A DNA stretch of 58,976 nucleotides from Cytobacillus eiseniae (GTDB lineage Bacteria > Bacillota > Bacilli > Bacillales > Cytobacillaceae), in assembly GCF_017874625.1 (NCBI RefSeq), contig NZ_JAGIKZ010000021.1, positions 1 through 58,976 on the forward strand, written 5' to 3'. The notes under the pieces are model-generated. The model was not told where the DNA came from and ran no database searches. It saw nothing but the letters and a program-made list of their open reading frames with translations. This document shows, piece by piece, positions 42,023 to 50,075 of this stretch (the stretch's first letter is position 1; every line of letters begins with the position of its first letter). The position numbers and the translations under genes are program-made.

Positions 42023-43198
42023 TTGATACATAGCGATGTATTAGTCATCGGTGGCGGAATTATTGGTTGTTCAATTGCCTACTATACTTCTAAATCTGGA
42101 AAAGAGGTAACGATTCTCGAGAAGGGGGAATTTGTAAGCGGAACATCATCAAGATGCGACGGGAACATATTGGCTATCGATAAAGATCCCGGGTTTGACA
42201 GTCAAATGTCATTAGTTAGTCAGCAATTGATTGCGGATTTAAGTAAGGAAATTCCACATACATTTGAATATCGTGCCCCAGGAAGTATTCTTGTCTGCGA
42301 GTCAGAGGAAGAAATGGAGGCAGCGCAAAAATGGGTGGATCGTCAAAAGGCTGCTGGTTTGCCGTTTCGAATGCTGGACAGACAGGATATACGTCAGGAA
42401 TCGCCATTCTTTGCGGATGATTTATTAGGTGGTTTAGAATGTGCGACAGATTCAACGGTTAATCCGTATCTCCTTGCTTTTTCCCTGTTAGAGGAGGCAA
42501 AGAAGTTTGGTGCAAAGGCTTATAAAAAAACGGAAGTTAAGGAAATGAAGGTTGAAGGAGATGGCACATTTATTGTCGAGACATCGAATGGCGTCTTTAC
42601 TGCGAATAAAGTGATTAATGCTGCGGGAGTATGGGCACCTAGATTAGGAGAAATGGTTGACCTGTCCATTCCGATTCAACCTAGAAAAGGCCATATTATT
42701 GTAGCATCTAGACAGCAGCATGTCGGTTCAAGAAAGGTGATGGAGTTTGGCTACTTAATTTCTAAATTTGGCGGGCAGCGCCGTGTGGATCCTTTAACGG
42801 AAAAGTATGGAGTGGCACTCGTTTTTGAACCAACGGAAAGCCAAAACTTTTTAATTGGCAGCAGCAGGGAGTTTGTTGGATTCAATACAAAAGTGAACAA
42901 CAAGGTTTTAAAATGCATTGCCAATCGAGCGATCCGTTTTTATCCGAAAATGGCCGATATGATGGTGATTCGATCCTATGCAGGCTTGCGTCCGTGGACA
43001 GAAGATCATTTGCCTATTGTATCAAAGGTGGATCATATTCCTAACTATTATATTGCAGCTGGTCATGAGGGGGATGGCATTAGCCTTGCTGCTGTGACAG
43101 GGAAAGTAATCGAAGAGATGATTAATGAGAAGGAAACTTGTATTCCTGTCGAGCCGCTAAGCTTTACCCGTTTTACAGAAAGGATGTTGGCGAGATGA
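42023..43198 (+). CDS. DAO-family FAD oxidoreductase (HcnC-like; D-hydroxyproline dehydrogenase catalytic subunit)
   Basis: 391 aa from TTG 42023 (AAGGAGGG 7 nt upstream); a GTG at 41999 is before the site. FAD-binding VLVIGGGIIGCSIAYYTSKSG, then TSSRCDG, STVNPYLLAFSLLEEAKKFGAK, NAAGVWAPRLGEM and C-terminal GLRPWTEDHLPIVSKV and YIAAGHEGDGISLA. This is the D-amino-acid-oxidase/glycine-oxidase fold that oxidises the C-N bond. Its stop overlaps the epimerase start (ATGA). Likely partner of the subunits at 38131-39969. Confidence 0.88.
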   Translation: MIHSDVLVIGGGIIGCSIAYYTSKSGKEVTILEKGEFVSGTSSRCDGNILAIDKDPGFDSQMSLVSQQLIADLSKEIPHTFEYRAPGSILVCESEEEMEAAQKWVDRQKAAGLPFRMLDRQDIRQESPFFADDLLGGLECATDSTVNPYLLAFSLLEEAKKFGAKAYKKTEVKEMKVEGDGTFIVETSNGVFTANKVINAAGVWAPRLGEMVDLSIPIQPRKGHIIVASRQQHVGSRKVMEFGYLISKFGGQRRVDPLTEKYGVALVFEPTESQNFLIGSSREFVGFNTKVNNKVLKCIANRAIRFYPKMADMMVIRSYAGLRPWTEDHLPIVSKVDHIPNYYIAAGHEGDGISLAAVTGKVIEEMINEKETCIPVEPLSFTRFTERMLAR

Positions 43199-44235
43199 AA
43201 GCAGATCGAGTCTTTACAACGATCGATACACATACAGGTGGCAATCCAACAAGGACAGTCATTAGCGGACTCCCTGCGTTAAAAGGGGGAACGATGTCCG
43301 AAAAAATGCTCCATATGAAGAAGGAGTATGATTGGATTCGCAAGTTTTTAATGAATGAACCAAGGGGGCATGATGTCATGTCGGGGGCACTATTGACTGA
43401 TCCCTGTCATCCTAATGCTGATATTGGTGTGATCTATATTGAAACGGGTGGATATTTGCCAATGTGTGGGCATGACACGATTGGTGTGTGTACGGCTTTA
43501 GTAGAATCAGGATTAATTCCTGTGAAAGAGCCAATTACTTCGCTTAATTTAGATACACCTGCTGGTTTAGTAGAAGTGAAAATAACGGTTGAAAATGGCA
43601 AAGCAATCGAAGTGTCTTTTTGCAATATCCCCGCTTTTCAATTAAAAAGAGTGTCTGTAGATGTGGAAGGAATTGGACAAGTGGATGCTGATATTGCCTA
43701 TGGAGGCAACTTCTACGCCATAATCGACGCAAAATCAGTTGGATTGGAATTAGTACCTGACAACGCATCGGTGATTATTGAAAAAGCAATTAAAATTAGA
43801 AAGGCAATTAATGATGAAACAGAGATTGTTCATCCAGAACATCCCTTTATTAAGGGATTAACTCATGTTGAATTTTTTGCAGATCCAACCAATGAAAAGG
43901 CACATGTGAAGAATACGGTCGTAGTTCCCCCTGGTGGAATTGACCGTTCACCGTGTGGAACGGGTACATCTGCAAAATTAGCGGTGCTTTATTCTAATCA
44001 AGAAATTGGGATTGATGAAGAATTCATACATGAGAGCATTGTAGGTTCTTTATTTCGTGGACATGTGCTTGAGACGACAGATGTTAATGGTGTATCAGCC
44101 GTTGTAACGAGAATTGCAGGATCTGCATGGATCATGGGCATGCATAAATTCTTTTATAACGAAGAAGATCCGCTTAAGGAAGGATTTCTCCTCATTCCCC
44201 CAATGGAGGAACATGAAATGGAGGACGTGAAATGA
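43195..44235 (+). CDS. 4-hydroxyproline 2-epimerase (proline racemase family)
   Basis: 346 aa from ATG 43195, overlapping the previous stop; longer in-frame extensions lie in the upstream gene. Both catalytic cysteines of the family are present: Cys91 in PMCGHDTIG and Cys254 in DRSPCGTGTSA. Cys at the second site, rather than Thr, speaks for an epimerase/racemase and against trans-3-Hyp dehydratase. Converts trans-4-hydroxy-L-proline to cis-4-hydroxy-D-proline, the first step of the pathway. Proline racemase is an alternative; the neighbours favour hydroxyproline. Confidence 0.9.
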   Translation: MKADRVFTTIDTHTGGNPTRTVISGLPALKGGTMSEKMLHMKKEYDWIRKFLMNEPRGHDVMSGALLTDPCHPNADIGVIYIETGGYLPMCGHDTIGVCTALVESGLIPVKEPITSLNLDTPAGLVEVKITVENGKAIEVSFCNIPAFQLKRVSVDVEGIGQVDADIAYGGNFYAIIDAKSVGLELVPDNASVIIEKAIKIRKAINDETEIVHPEHPFIKGLTHVEFFADPTNEKAHVKNTVVVPPGGIDRSPCGTGTSAKLAVLYSNQEIGIDEEFIHESIVGSLFRGHVLETTDVNGVSAVVTRIAGSAWIMGMHKFFYNEEDPLKEGFLLIPPMEEHEMEDVK

Positions 44236-45173
44236 AAATTCAGAAGGCGTATACAGCAACTGATGTTCACGTGGCTGGAGAGGCATTTCGCATTATTAAA
44301 GATGCCCCTTTTATTCATTATCAGAGCTTGGAGCAGTTAAATGAGCAATTTCCTCATGTATATGCAGATGAGATTGCTCTTTTACTAAATGAACCCCGTG
44401 GATTTGCTGGCTTAAATGGCTGTTTAGTCGTTCCTTCGTTTAGTCGTAAGGCAGATGCAGCGGTCGTATTTTTCAACCATGAAGGAATGGTTCCTTTACA
44501 GTACGGGGGAGTAGTAGCAGTAATTACTGCTTTGCTGGAGTGTGGCCAGTTGCCTTTAAAAGAATCCAATGAATACAAACTGGAAACAGCTAGCGGCATC
44601 ATTTCTGTTCGAGCAGTAGTAGAAAATGATGAGGTTATTTCAGTAAAACTAGAAAGCAAGCCATGTCAAATTGTTCAAATGAATATTCCTTATAAAGATA
44701 CACATTATTCTCTTGTTCAAGCAGATCAATTATATGCTATTTTCAAAAAAAGTGATGTTCCTTTCGAGCTGCAAATGGAAGATTTAACTGAGGTACAGAG
44801 ATGGGGGCAGGAAGTAAACAAATCTCTAAGTTCAAACCAATTGATTAAAGGAGCGATTCTGCTCGATGATTCATTATTGCCAAATGGCCGTATCAAAACG
44901 GTTACCTTTCGAAAAGATCATTTTATTGTCCGTTCGCCAGGGTTCGGCACAGCTGCAGCATGCTATGCAAGCCTCCTTTTTAAGGGCGAATTCACTATGA
45001 AACAACCGTTTAAAAATGAAAGCATTTTTAATAGCTTCATAACCGTTCAATTAGCTAACCAATCAGAGGAAGGCTATCAGTTTGCATTCACAGCCCGCGG
45101 ATTTATTACGGGGATGCAGACATATGTGCTAGATCCGACAGATCCGCTGGCTGCAGGCTTTTTATTAAAATGA
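44232..45173 (+). CDS. Proline-racemase-family paralogue lacking both catalytic Cys
   Basis: 313 aa, ATG in a 4-nt overlap with the epimerase stop. Clearly family member: TATDVHVAGEAFRIIKDAPF, LLNEPRGFAGLNGCLVVPSF and the C-terminal GFGTAAACYASLLFKG block, ending GMQTYVLDPTDPLAAGF. However, the positions of the two catalytic cysteines read PLQYGG (Gln90) and RSPGFGTA (Gly237). The reaction is therefore not the usual two-base racemisation. Could be a non-catalytic partner of the epimerase, a chaperone-like subunit or an enzyme of new chemistry. Confidence 0.85.
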   Translation: MKIQKAYTATDVHVAGEAFRIIKDAPFIHYQSLEQLNEQFPHVYADEIALLLNEPRGFAGLNGCLVVPSFSRKADAAVVFFNHEGMVPLQYGGVVAVITALLECGQLPLKESNEYKLETASGIISVRAVVENDEVISVKLESKPCQIVQMNIPYKDTHYSLVQADQLYAIFKKSDVPFELQMEDLTEVQRWGQEVNKSLSSNQLIKGAILLDDSLLPNGRIKTVTFRKDHFIVRSPGFGTAAACYASLLFKGEFTMKQPFKNESIFNSFITVQLANQSEEGYQFAFTARGFITGMQTYVLDPTDPLAAGFLLK

Positions 45174-45210
45174 ACCTTCTATGCTAGTGTTTATAGATTG
45201 ACCTGTAATT

Positions 45211-45353
45211 ATCGAAAGTGGCCGGTAAACGATCGAAAGTGACGGATAACTTCCGAAATTGGCCGGTAAATCATTGAAAGTGACGGGTAACTCCCAAAAG
45301 TGACCGATAACCATCGAAAGTAGCTGAAAAATCATCTGAATGAGCTGATAAAG
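45211..45353. repeat. Degenerate 21-nt tandem repeat between epimerase paralogue and deaminase gene
   Basis: Seven units of about 21 nt starting ATCGAAAGTGGCCGGTAAA. Units 1 and 3 (GGCCGGTAAA) alternate with units 2 and 4 (GACGGATAAC or GACGGGTAAC), giving a 42-nt higher-order period; units 5-7 are more diverged. No ORF and no CRISPR spacer pattern. Confidence 0.7.
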
Positions 45354-45398
45354 TATAGTTTATTGCTAAATATACGTAAAAAAAGGAGGAAAATTATA

Positions 45399-46295
45399 AT
45401 GACAGCAATTAGAGGTGCATATCCCGTATTAATTACACCGATGACAGAGGCACAGGAGATTGATTGGGGCGGAGTCAAAAATAACGTCAATTATTTCGTC
45501 AATCAAGGGGTTGCAGGAATCGTAATCAACGGCAGTACAGGTGAATTTGTCAGTCTATCAAAAGAAGAAAAGTTCCAAATGGTTGAAACCATATTGAAGG
45601 AAGTAAATGGCCGGATTCCAGTCGTTGTTGGTACTGCTGCCGAAACAACGAAAGAAACAATTGAATACACAAAGCAGGCTGAGGCACATGGAGCGGACTG
45701 TGCATTAATTATTAACTCTTATTATTGTAAGCCAAAGGAAAATGAAATCTATTTCCACTATAAAGAAATCTCAAAAGCGGTGAATCTGCCAATCATGCTT
45801 TATAATAATCCATTTACATCTGGCGTGAACATGAGTACGGAATTAATGCTCCAGATCGGAAAGGATTGTGAGAGAGTCACACATATTAAGGAATCAAGCG
45901 GAGAAATTGCGAAGGTAAGAGATCTTGCTAGAAAAGGAAAAGGAGATTTTGAAGTTTTCTGTGGGGCAGAAGAGCTTGTGATGGAATCGTATTTAGTTGG
46001 TGCAACAGGCTGGATTTCGGTAGCAGGAAATATTGTGCCGAAGCTTGTAACAGATATGTATCAGCATTTCCAAAACGGCGAGCTGGAGGAGGCTTGGGCA
46101 ATCAACGATCGTATTCTTCCGCTTTGTTCCTTCCTTGAAGGATCAGGAAAATATGTGCAAATTGTAAAACGAGCTATGGAGCTTACAGGTCAAGCTGGTG
46201 GTCCAGCGCGTTTCCCGCGTTTAGGATTGTCACCAGAAGAAGACCAGCATTTAAAAGAAATTCTAGCAAATCTATCTATCGGTACGCACGTATAA
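45399..46295 (+). CDS. 1-pyrroline-4-hydroxy-2-carboxylate deaminase-like (DHDPS/NAL family)
   Basis: 298 aa from ATG 45399 (AAGGAGG upstream). Class I Schiff-base aldolase fold: NGSTGEFVSLSKEEK, Tyr in LPIMLYNNPFTSG and Schiff-base Lys in THIKESSGEI. Family members include dihydrodipicolinate synthase, but the context (epimerase, D-Hyp dehydrogenase, aldehyde dehydrogenase) fits the deaminase giving 2-oxoglutarate semialdehyde. Separated from the upstream gene by the 21-nt repeats; probably still the same operon. Confidence 0.87.
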   Translation: MTAIRGAYPVLITPMTEAQEIDWGGVKNNVNYFVNQGVAGIVINGSTGEFVSLSKEEKFQMVETILKEVNGRIPVVVGTAAETTKETIEYTKQAEAHGADCALIINSYYCKPKENEIYFHYKEISKAVNLPIMLYNNPFTSGVNMSTELMLQIGKDCERVTHIKESSGEIAKVRDLARKGKGDFEVFCGAEELVMESYLVGATGWISVAGNIVPKLVTDMYQHFQNGELEEAWAINDRILPLCSFLEGSGKYVQIVKRAMELTGQAGGPARFPRLGLSPEEDQHLKEILANLSIGTHV

Positions 46296-46332
46296 GAAAC
46301 AATAAATGAATGAAAATGAAGGAGGAATATCA

Positions 46333-47817
46333 TTGTTAACAACACAAATAGAATTAAAACCAAAGGTAAAAGCGTTCCTTGAAGGGAAGATTGAACTATT
46401 TATCAATGGGAAATACGTGCCTTCTGTCAGTGGGAAAAAGTTTGAAACGTATAACCCTGCAACAGAAGAAGTGCTAGCTGTCGTAAGTGAAGCAGATGAA
46501 GAGGACGTTGACTTAGCGGTGAAGGCAGCTCGTCAAGCATTTGAAAAAGGGCCCTGGCCAGATTTAAGTGCAGCTGAGCGAGCACGCCTCATTTATAAGT
46601 TTGCTGATTTACTAGAAGAAAATAGAGAAGAATTGGCACAGTTAGAAGCATTGGATAACGGAAAACCCTATCAAATCGCTCTGGAGGATGATATCCCTGC
46701 AGCAGTAGAACATTATCGTTATTATGCTGGCTGGGCAACAAAGATTCTAGGTCAAACCTTCCCGATCTCAAAGGATTATCTGAACTATACGAGGCATGAG
46801 CCAATTGGGGTTGTCGGTCAAATTATTCCTTGGAACTATCCGTTAGTAATGGCAGCATGGAAAATGGGGGCAGCCCTAGCAACTGGTTGTACGATTGTAC
46901 TAAAACCAGCGGAGCAAACCCCATTATCCCTTATGTATTCTGCCCAGCTTTTTAAAGAGGCAGGATTCCCTGATGGTGTCGTTAACTTTGTTCCTGGATT
47001 TGGCCAAACTTCAGGTGCTGCAATCGTTAATCATCCGGATGTAGATAAGGTAGCATTTACAGGATCAACCGTAACGGGTAAATACATTATGCGCCAAGCG
47101 GCTGAAACGGTTAAGCATGTGACGTTGGAGCTGGGTGGGAAATCACCGAATATTATCCTTGAGGATGCTGACTTATCCGAAGCTATTCCAGGAGCTTTTA
47201 ATGGCATCATGTATAATCATGGCCAGAACTGCAGTGCTGGCTCTCGTGTATTTGTTCATCGTAAGCATTATGACAAGGTTGTCGACGAACTTGCCAAAAT
47301 GGCTGAAAACGTCAAGCTAGGTGCAGGAATGGAAAAGGGGGCTGAAATGGGTCCGCTCGTTTCTGAAAAGCAGCTGGAGCGTGTACTTGGATATATTGAA
47401 AAGGGAAAAGCGGAAGGTGCAAGAGTAGCAGCAGGTGGAGAAAAAGCGTTTGATAAAGGCTATTTCGTAAAGCCAACCATTTTTGCTGATGTGACAGATG
47501 AAATGACGATTGCAAAGGAAGAAATTTTTGGTCCCGTTGTTGCTGTCCTCCGATTCGATACAGTGGAAGAAGTAATCGAGAGAGCAAACAACACGCCATA
47601 TGGACTCGCAGCCGGAGTGTGGACAGAAAATGTAAAAACGGCACATAGAGTAGCCAATCAATTAAAAGCAGGTACGGTTTGGATCAATGACTACAATTTA
47701 GAAGATGCGGCAGCACCATTTGGGGGCTATAAGCAATCAGGCATCGGACGTGAAATGGGTTCTTACGCATTAGATAATTATACCGAAGTGAAGTGTGTTT
47801 GGGTGAAATTGAAATAA
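46333..47817 (+). CDS. Aldehyde dehydrogenase (2-oxoglutarate semialdehyde/2,5-dioxovalerate type)
   Basis: 494 aa from TTG 46333 (AAGGAGG 7 nt upstream); an ATG at 46306 precedes the site. ALDH superfamily: GQIIPWNYPLVMAAWKMGAA, catalytic Glu in VTLELGGKSPN, catalytic Cys in HGQNCSAGSR and cofactor region EEIFGPVVAVLRF. In this cluster it should oxidise 2-oxoglutarate semialdehyde to 2-oxoglutarate with NAD(P)+, ending hydroxyproline breakdown. Confidence 0.9.
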   Translation: MLTTQIELKPKVKAFLEGKIELFINGKYVPSVSGKKFETYNPATEEVLAVVSEADEEDVDLAVKAARQAFEKGPWPDLSAAERARLIYKFADLLEENREELAQLEALDNGKPYQIALEDDIPAAVEHYRYYAGWATKILGQTFPISKDYLNYTRHEPIGVVGQIIPWNYPLVMAAWKMGAALATGCTIVLKPAEQTPLSLMYSAQLFKEAGFPDGVVNFVPGFGQTSGAAIVNHPDVDKVAFTGSTVTGKYIMRQAAETVKHVTLELGGKSPNIILEDADLSEAIPGAFNGIMYNHGQNCSAGSRVFVHRKHYDKVVDELAKMAENVKLGAGMEKGAEMGPLVSEKQLERVLGYIEKGKAEGARVAAGGEKAFDKGYFVKPTIFADVTDEMTIAKEEIFGPVVAVLRFDTVEEVIERANNTPYGLAAGVWTENVKTAHRVANQLKAGTVWINDYNLEDAAAPFGGYKQSGIGREMGSYALDNYTEVKCVWVKLK

Positions 47818-47856
47818 CTTATCTATTAAACTTTGTAATTAATTCTTTAACTTGGG

Positions 47857-47896
47857 ACAAACGGACAGCATGAATGTTAAAGGCTGTCCGTTTTGT
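47857..47896 (+). terminator. Terminator of the hydroxyproline operon
   Basis: ACAAACGGACAGC pairs with GCTGTCCGTTTTGT around a 13-nt loop; T tract in the 3' arm. Confidence 0.75.
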
Positions 47897-48123
47897 TCAG
47901 TGTAACGTGAATAAGAGCGGAATAGATTTCATTTGCCCATTTTTCATTTAAGCATTATAGCAATATTTGTTTTCGGAATATTCCGTTATATCCAGTGGAA
48001 TTGGAGGGGAAATTGTGTAGCGACTTTATGAACTCTATTATTTCTAGAATCTAGTTATTTCTAAGGGATGGTAATCAAATTGATCAATTGCTTTATATTT
48101 TACATATAAATGGAGGTGTGAAA
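47897..48123. other. Upstream region of the second peptide operon
   Basis: No ORF. AT-rich, with a palindrome CTAGAATCTAG near 48045-48055. I searched for a GG-N10-GC sigma-54 site and did not find a good one, so this operon may use a sigma-A promoter. Confidence 0.4.
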
Positions 48124-49050
48124 ATGGGCCGCTATATTTTTGGAAGAATTGGCTATATGCTCATCACATTCTTGGTTATTGCCACATTTACTTTCTTTTT
48201 AATGCAAACCTTACCGGGTTCACCATTTAATGATGAAAGGCTTTCCGAGTCGCAAAAGGAAAGATTGTATGAAAGATACGGCTTGGACGAGCCTGCTCCC
48301 ATTCAATATGTTAAGTATATGACAAATATTTTTAAAGGAGATTTCGGCGTTTCTTTCCAATATGATGGCCGTGCAGTGACAGATATTATTGGTGAGCGGA
48401 TTGGGGCTTCAGCTGTTTTAGGGGCGCAGTCTCTTTTATTCGGCTGCATAATTGGAATCATTCTAGGAATTATTGCTGCTATTAAACATAATACGGCAAT
48501 TGATTATATGGCAATGCTTATTGCTGTAATTGGATTATCTGTTCCCAATTTTGTATTTGCTGGGTTATTGCAATATTGGGTAGGGGTAAAGCTGCAATGG
48601 CTTCCAGTCGCATTTTGGGAAGGCTTTGAATATTCCATATTGCCAACAATTGCATTGTCTGTTTTTGTTATTGCTACGATCGCAAGATTCATGCGAACGG
48701 AGATGCTTGAGGTGCTGGGGCAGGATTATATTGTAACTGCAAAGGCTAAAGGATTGAACCAATTTGCAATTGTCATGAAGCATGGGCTTCGAAATGCTGC
48801 CATTCCGATTATCACAATCCTTGGTCCTATGACTGTTTCCCTTTTGACAGGCACCTTAGTAATAGAAAAAATATTCAGTGTACCCGGGCTTGGTGAGCAA
48901 TTTGTCAAATCGATCATGACGAATGATTTTCCTGTCATCATGGGAGTTACTTTATTTTATAGCATTTTATTTATCGGTGTTGTGTTAATCGTTGATATTT
49001 TATATGGAGTCATTGATCCAAGAATAAGATTATCTGGGGGGACAAAATGA
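48124..49050 (+). CDS. Oligopeptide ABC transporter permease, OppB type (second system)
   Basis: 308 aa from ATG 48124 (TGGAGGTG upstream). Strongly alike 21453 in MLITFLVIATFTFFLMQTLPG, GLSVPNFVFAGLLQYWVG and YGVIDPRIRLSG. Six-helix BPD_transp_1 permease. First gene of the second Opp-type operon. Confidence 0.93.
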   Translation: MGRYIFGRIGYMLITFLVIATFTFFLMQTLPGSPFNDERLSESQKERLYERYGLDEPAPIQYVKYMTNIFKGDFGVSFQYDGRAVTDIIGERIGASAVLGAQSLLFGCIIGIILGIIAAIKHNTAIDYMAMLIAVIGLSVPNFVFAGLLQYWVGVKLQWLPVAFWEGFEYSILPTIALSVFVIATIARFMRTEMLEVLGQDYIVTAKAKGLNQFAIVMKHGLRNAAIPIITILGPMTVSLLTGTLVIEKIFSVPGLGEQFVKSIMTNDFPVIMGVTLFYSILFIGVVLIVDILYGVIDPRIRLSGGTK

Positions 49051-50063
49051 TGATTCCAAATAATAAAGAGATCACCGATGATTTGTTCCAACCAGCAGAA
49101 TCAGAGAAATCCAGAGAAGTTATCTTACGTCCGAATATAACCTATTGGCAAGAAGTATGGAAACGCTTTCGAAAGAATAAAGCTGCATTTGTAGGATTAA
49201 TCTTGATTGCAATAATTCTAGCTTTAGCTATATTTGGCCCTTATGTAAATCAGCATGGGTATGATGAGCAAGATTTAACGAGGGCAAATCTACCACCAAA
49301 AATCCCGGTTCTCGAACATGTTTCGTGGCTTGGCCTAAACGGAATGGATATTCAAGGTGTTGACCGTTATGAAGAAAACGGAATTTCTGAAAATTTTTGG
49401 TTTGGCACCGACAATTTAGGCCGGGATCTATGGACGCGTGTTTGGGAAGGAACACGTATTTCATTATATATTGCTTTTCTAGCAGCGATTATTGATTTAA
49501 TTATTGGTGTTGCATATGGAGGGATCTCTGCCTATTACGGTGGCAAGGTCGATAATATCATGCAAAGAATTGTGGAGATCTTAGTTGGCATTCCGAGCTT
49601 AATCGTAATTATTCTCCTCATTTTAGTTCTACAGCCTGGGATTATTTCGATTACTTTAGCAATGGTCATTACAGGTTGGGTTGGAATGGCAAGAATTGTT
49701 CGCGGCCAAATACTTAAGCTTAAGGAACAGGAATATGTATTGGCATCAAGAACATTAGGTGCTAAGGATCGACGTTTAATTTGGAAACATTTAATTCCAA
49801 ATTCAATGGGACCAATAATTATTACAACCATGTTTACAATCCCAACTGCGATTTTTACAGAGGCATTTTTAAGCTTTATCGGCTTAGGGCTCCAGCCACC
49901 AATTGCATCATTAGGGACACTTATAAATGATGGCTATAAATTATTGCGAATCTATCCGCATATGCTTGCATTTTCTTCCATTATTATCAGTATGGTTATG
50001 ATTAGCTTTAATTTAATTGGAGACGGACTTCGAGACGCCTTAGACCCTAAAATGCGCAAATAG
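49047..50063 (+). CDS. Oligopeptide ABC transporter permease, OppC type (second system)
   Basis: 338 aa, start in a 4-nt overlap with the previous stop. OppC_N plus permease domain. Relative to the paralogue at 22394 it has an insertion of about 30 residues in the first extracytoplasmic loop (IPVLEHVSWLGLNGMDIQG..). Ends DGLRDALDPKMRK. Confidence 0.93.
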   Translation: MMIPNNKEITDDLFQPAESEKSREVILRPNITYWQEVWKRFRKNKAAFVGLILIAIILALAIFGPYVNQHGYDEQDLTRANLPPKIPVLEHVSWLGLNGMDIQGVDRYEENGISENFWFGTDNLGRDLWTRVWEGTRISLYIAFLAAIIDLIIGVAYGGISAYYGGKVDNIMQRIVEILVGIPSLIVIILLILVLQPGIISITLAMVITGWVGMARIVRGQILKLKEQEYVLASRTLGAKDRRLIWKHLIPNSMGPIIITTMFTIPTAIFTEAFLSFIGLGLQPPIASLGTLINDGYKLLRIYPHMLAFSSIIISMVMISFNLIGDGLRDALDPKMRK

Positions 50064-50075
50064 GAGGATAAAAAT

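Noticed and set aside
43195..44235. trans-3-hydroxyproline dehydratase
   Set aside because: The second active-site residue is Cys254, not Thr, so epimerase/racemase activity is expected.
45211..45353. 21-nt repeats considered as a CRISPR array
   Set aside because: Units are degenerate and directly adjacent; no unique spacers and no cas genes.
45399..46295. Dihydrodipicolinate synthase (dapA) as the name for the DHDPS-family gene
   Set aside because: Catalytic Lys and Tyr fit the whole family; location between Hyp epimerase and aldehyde dehydrogenase favours the Hyp-pathway deaminase.
47312..47661. Three overlapping minus-strand ORFs inside the aldehyde dehydrogenase
   Set aside because: Shadows of a clearly coding gene; compositions are low-complexity His/Leu-rich.
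47897..48123. Sigma-54 promoter for the second peptide operon
   Set aside because: GATGGTAATC near 48067 and AATTGCTTT near 48084 look like half-elements, but GG and GC are not 10 nt apart.
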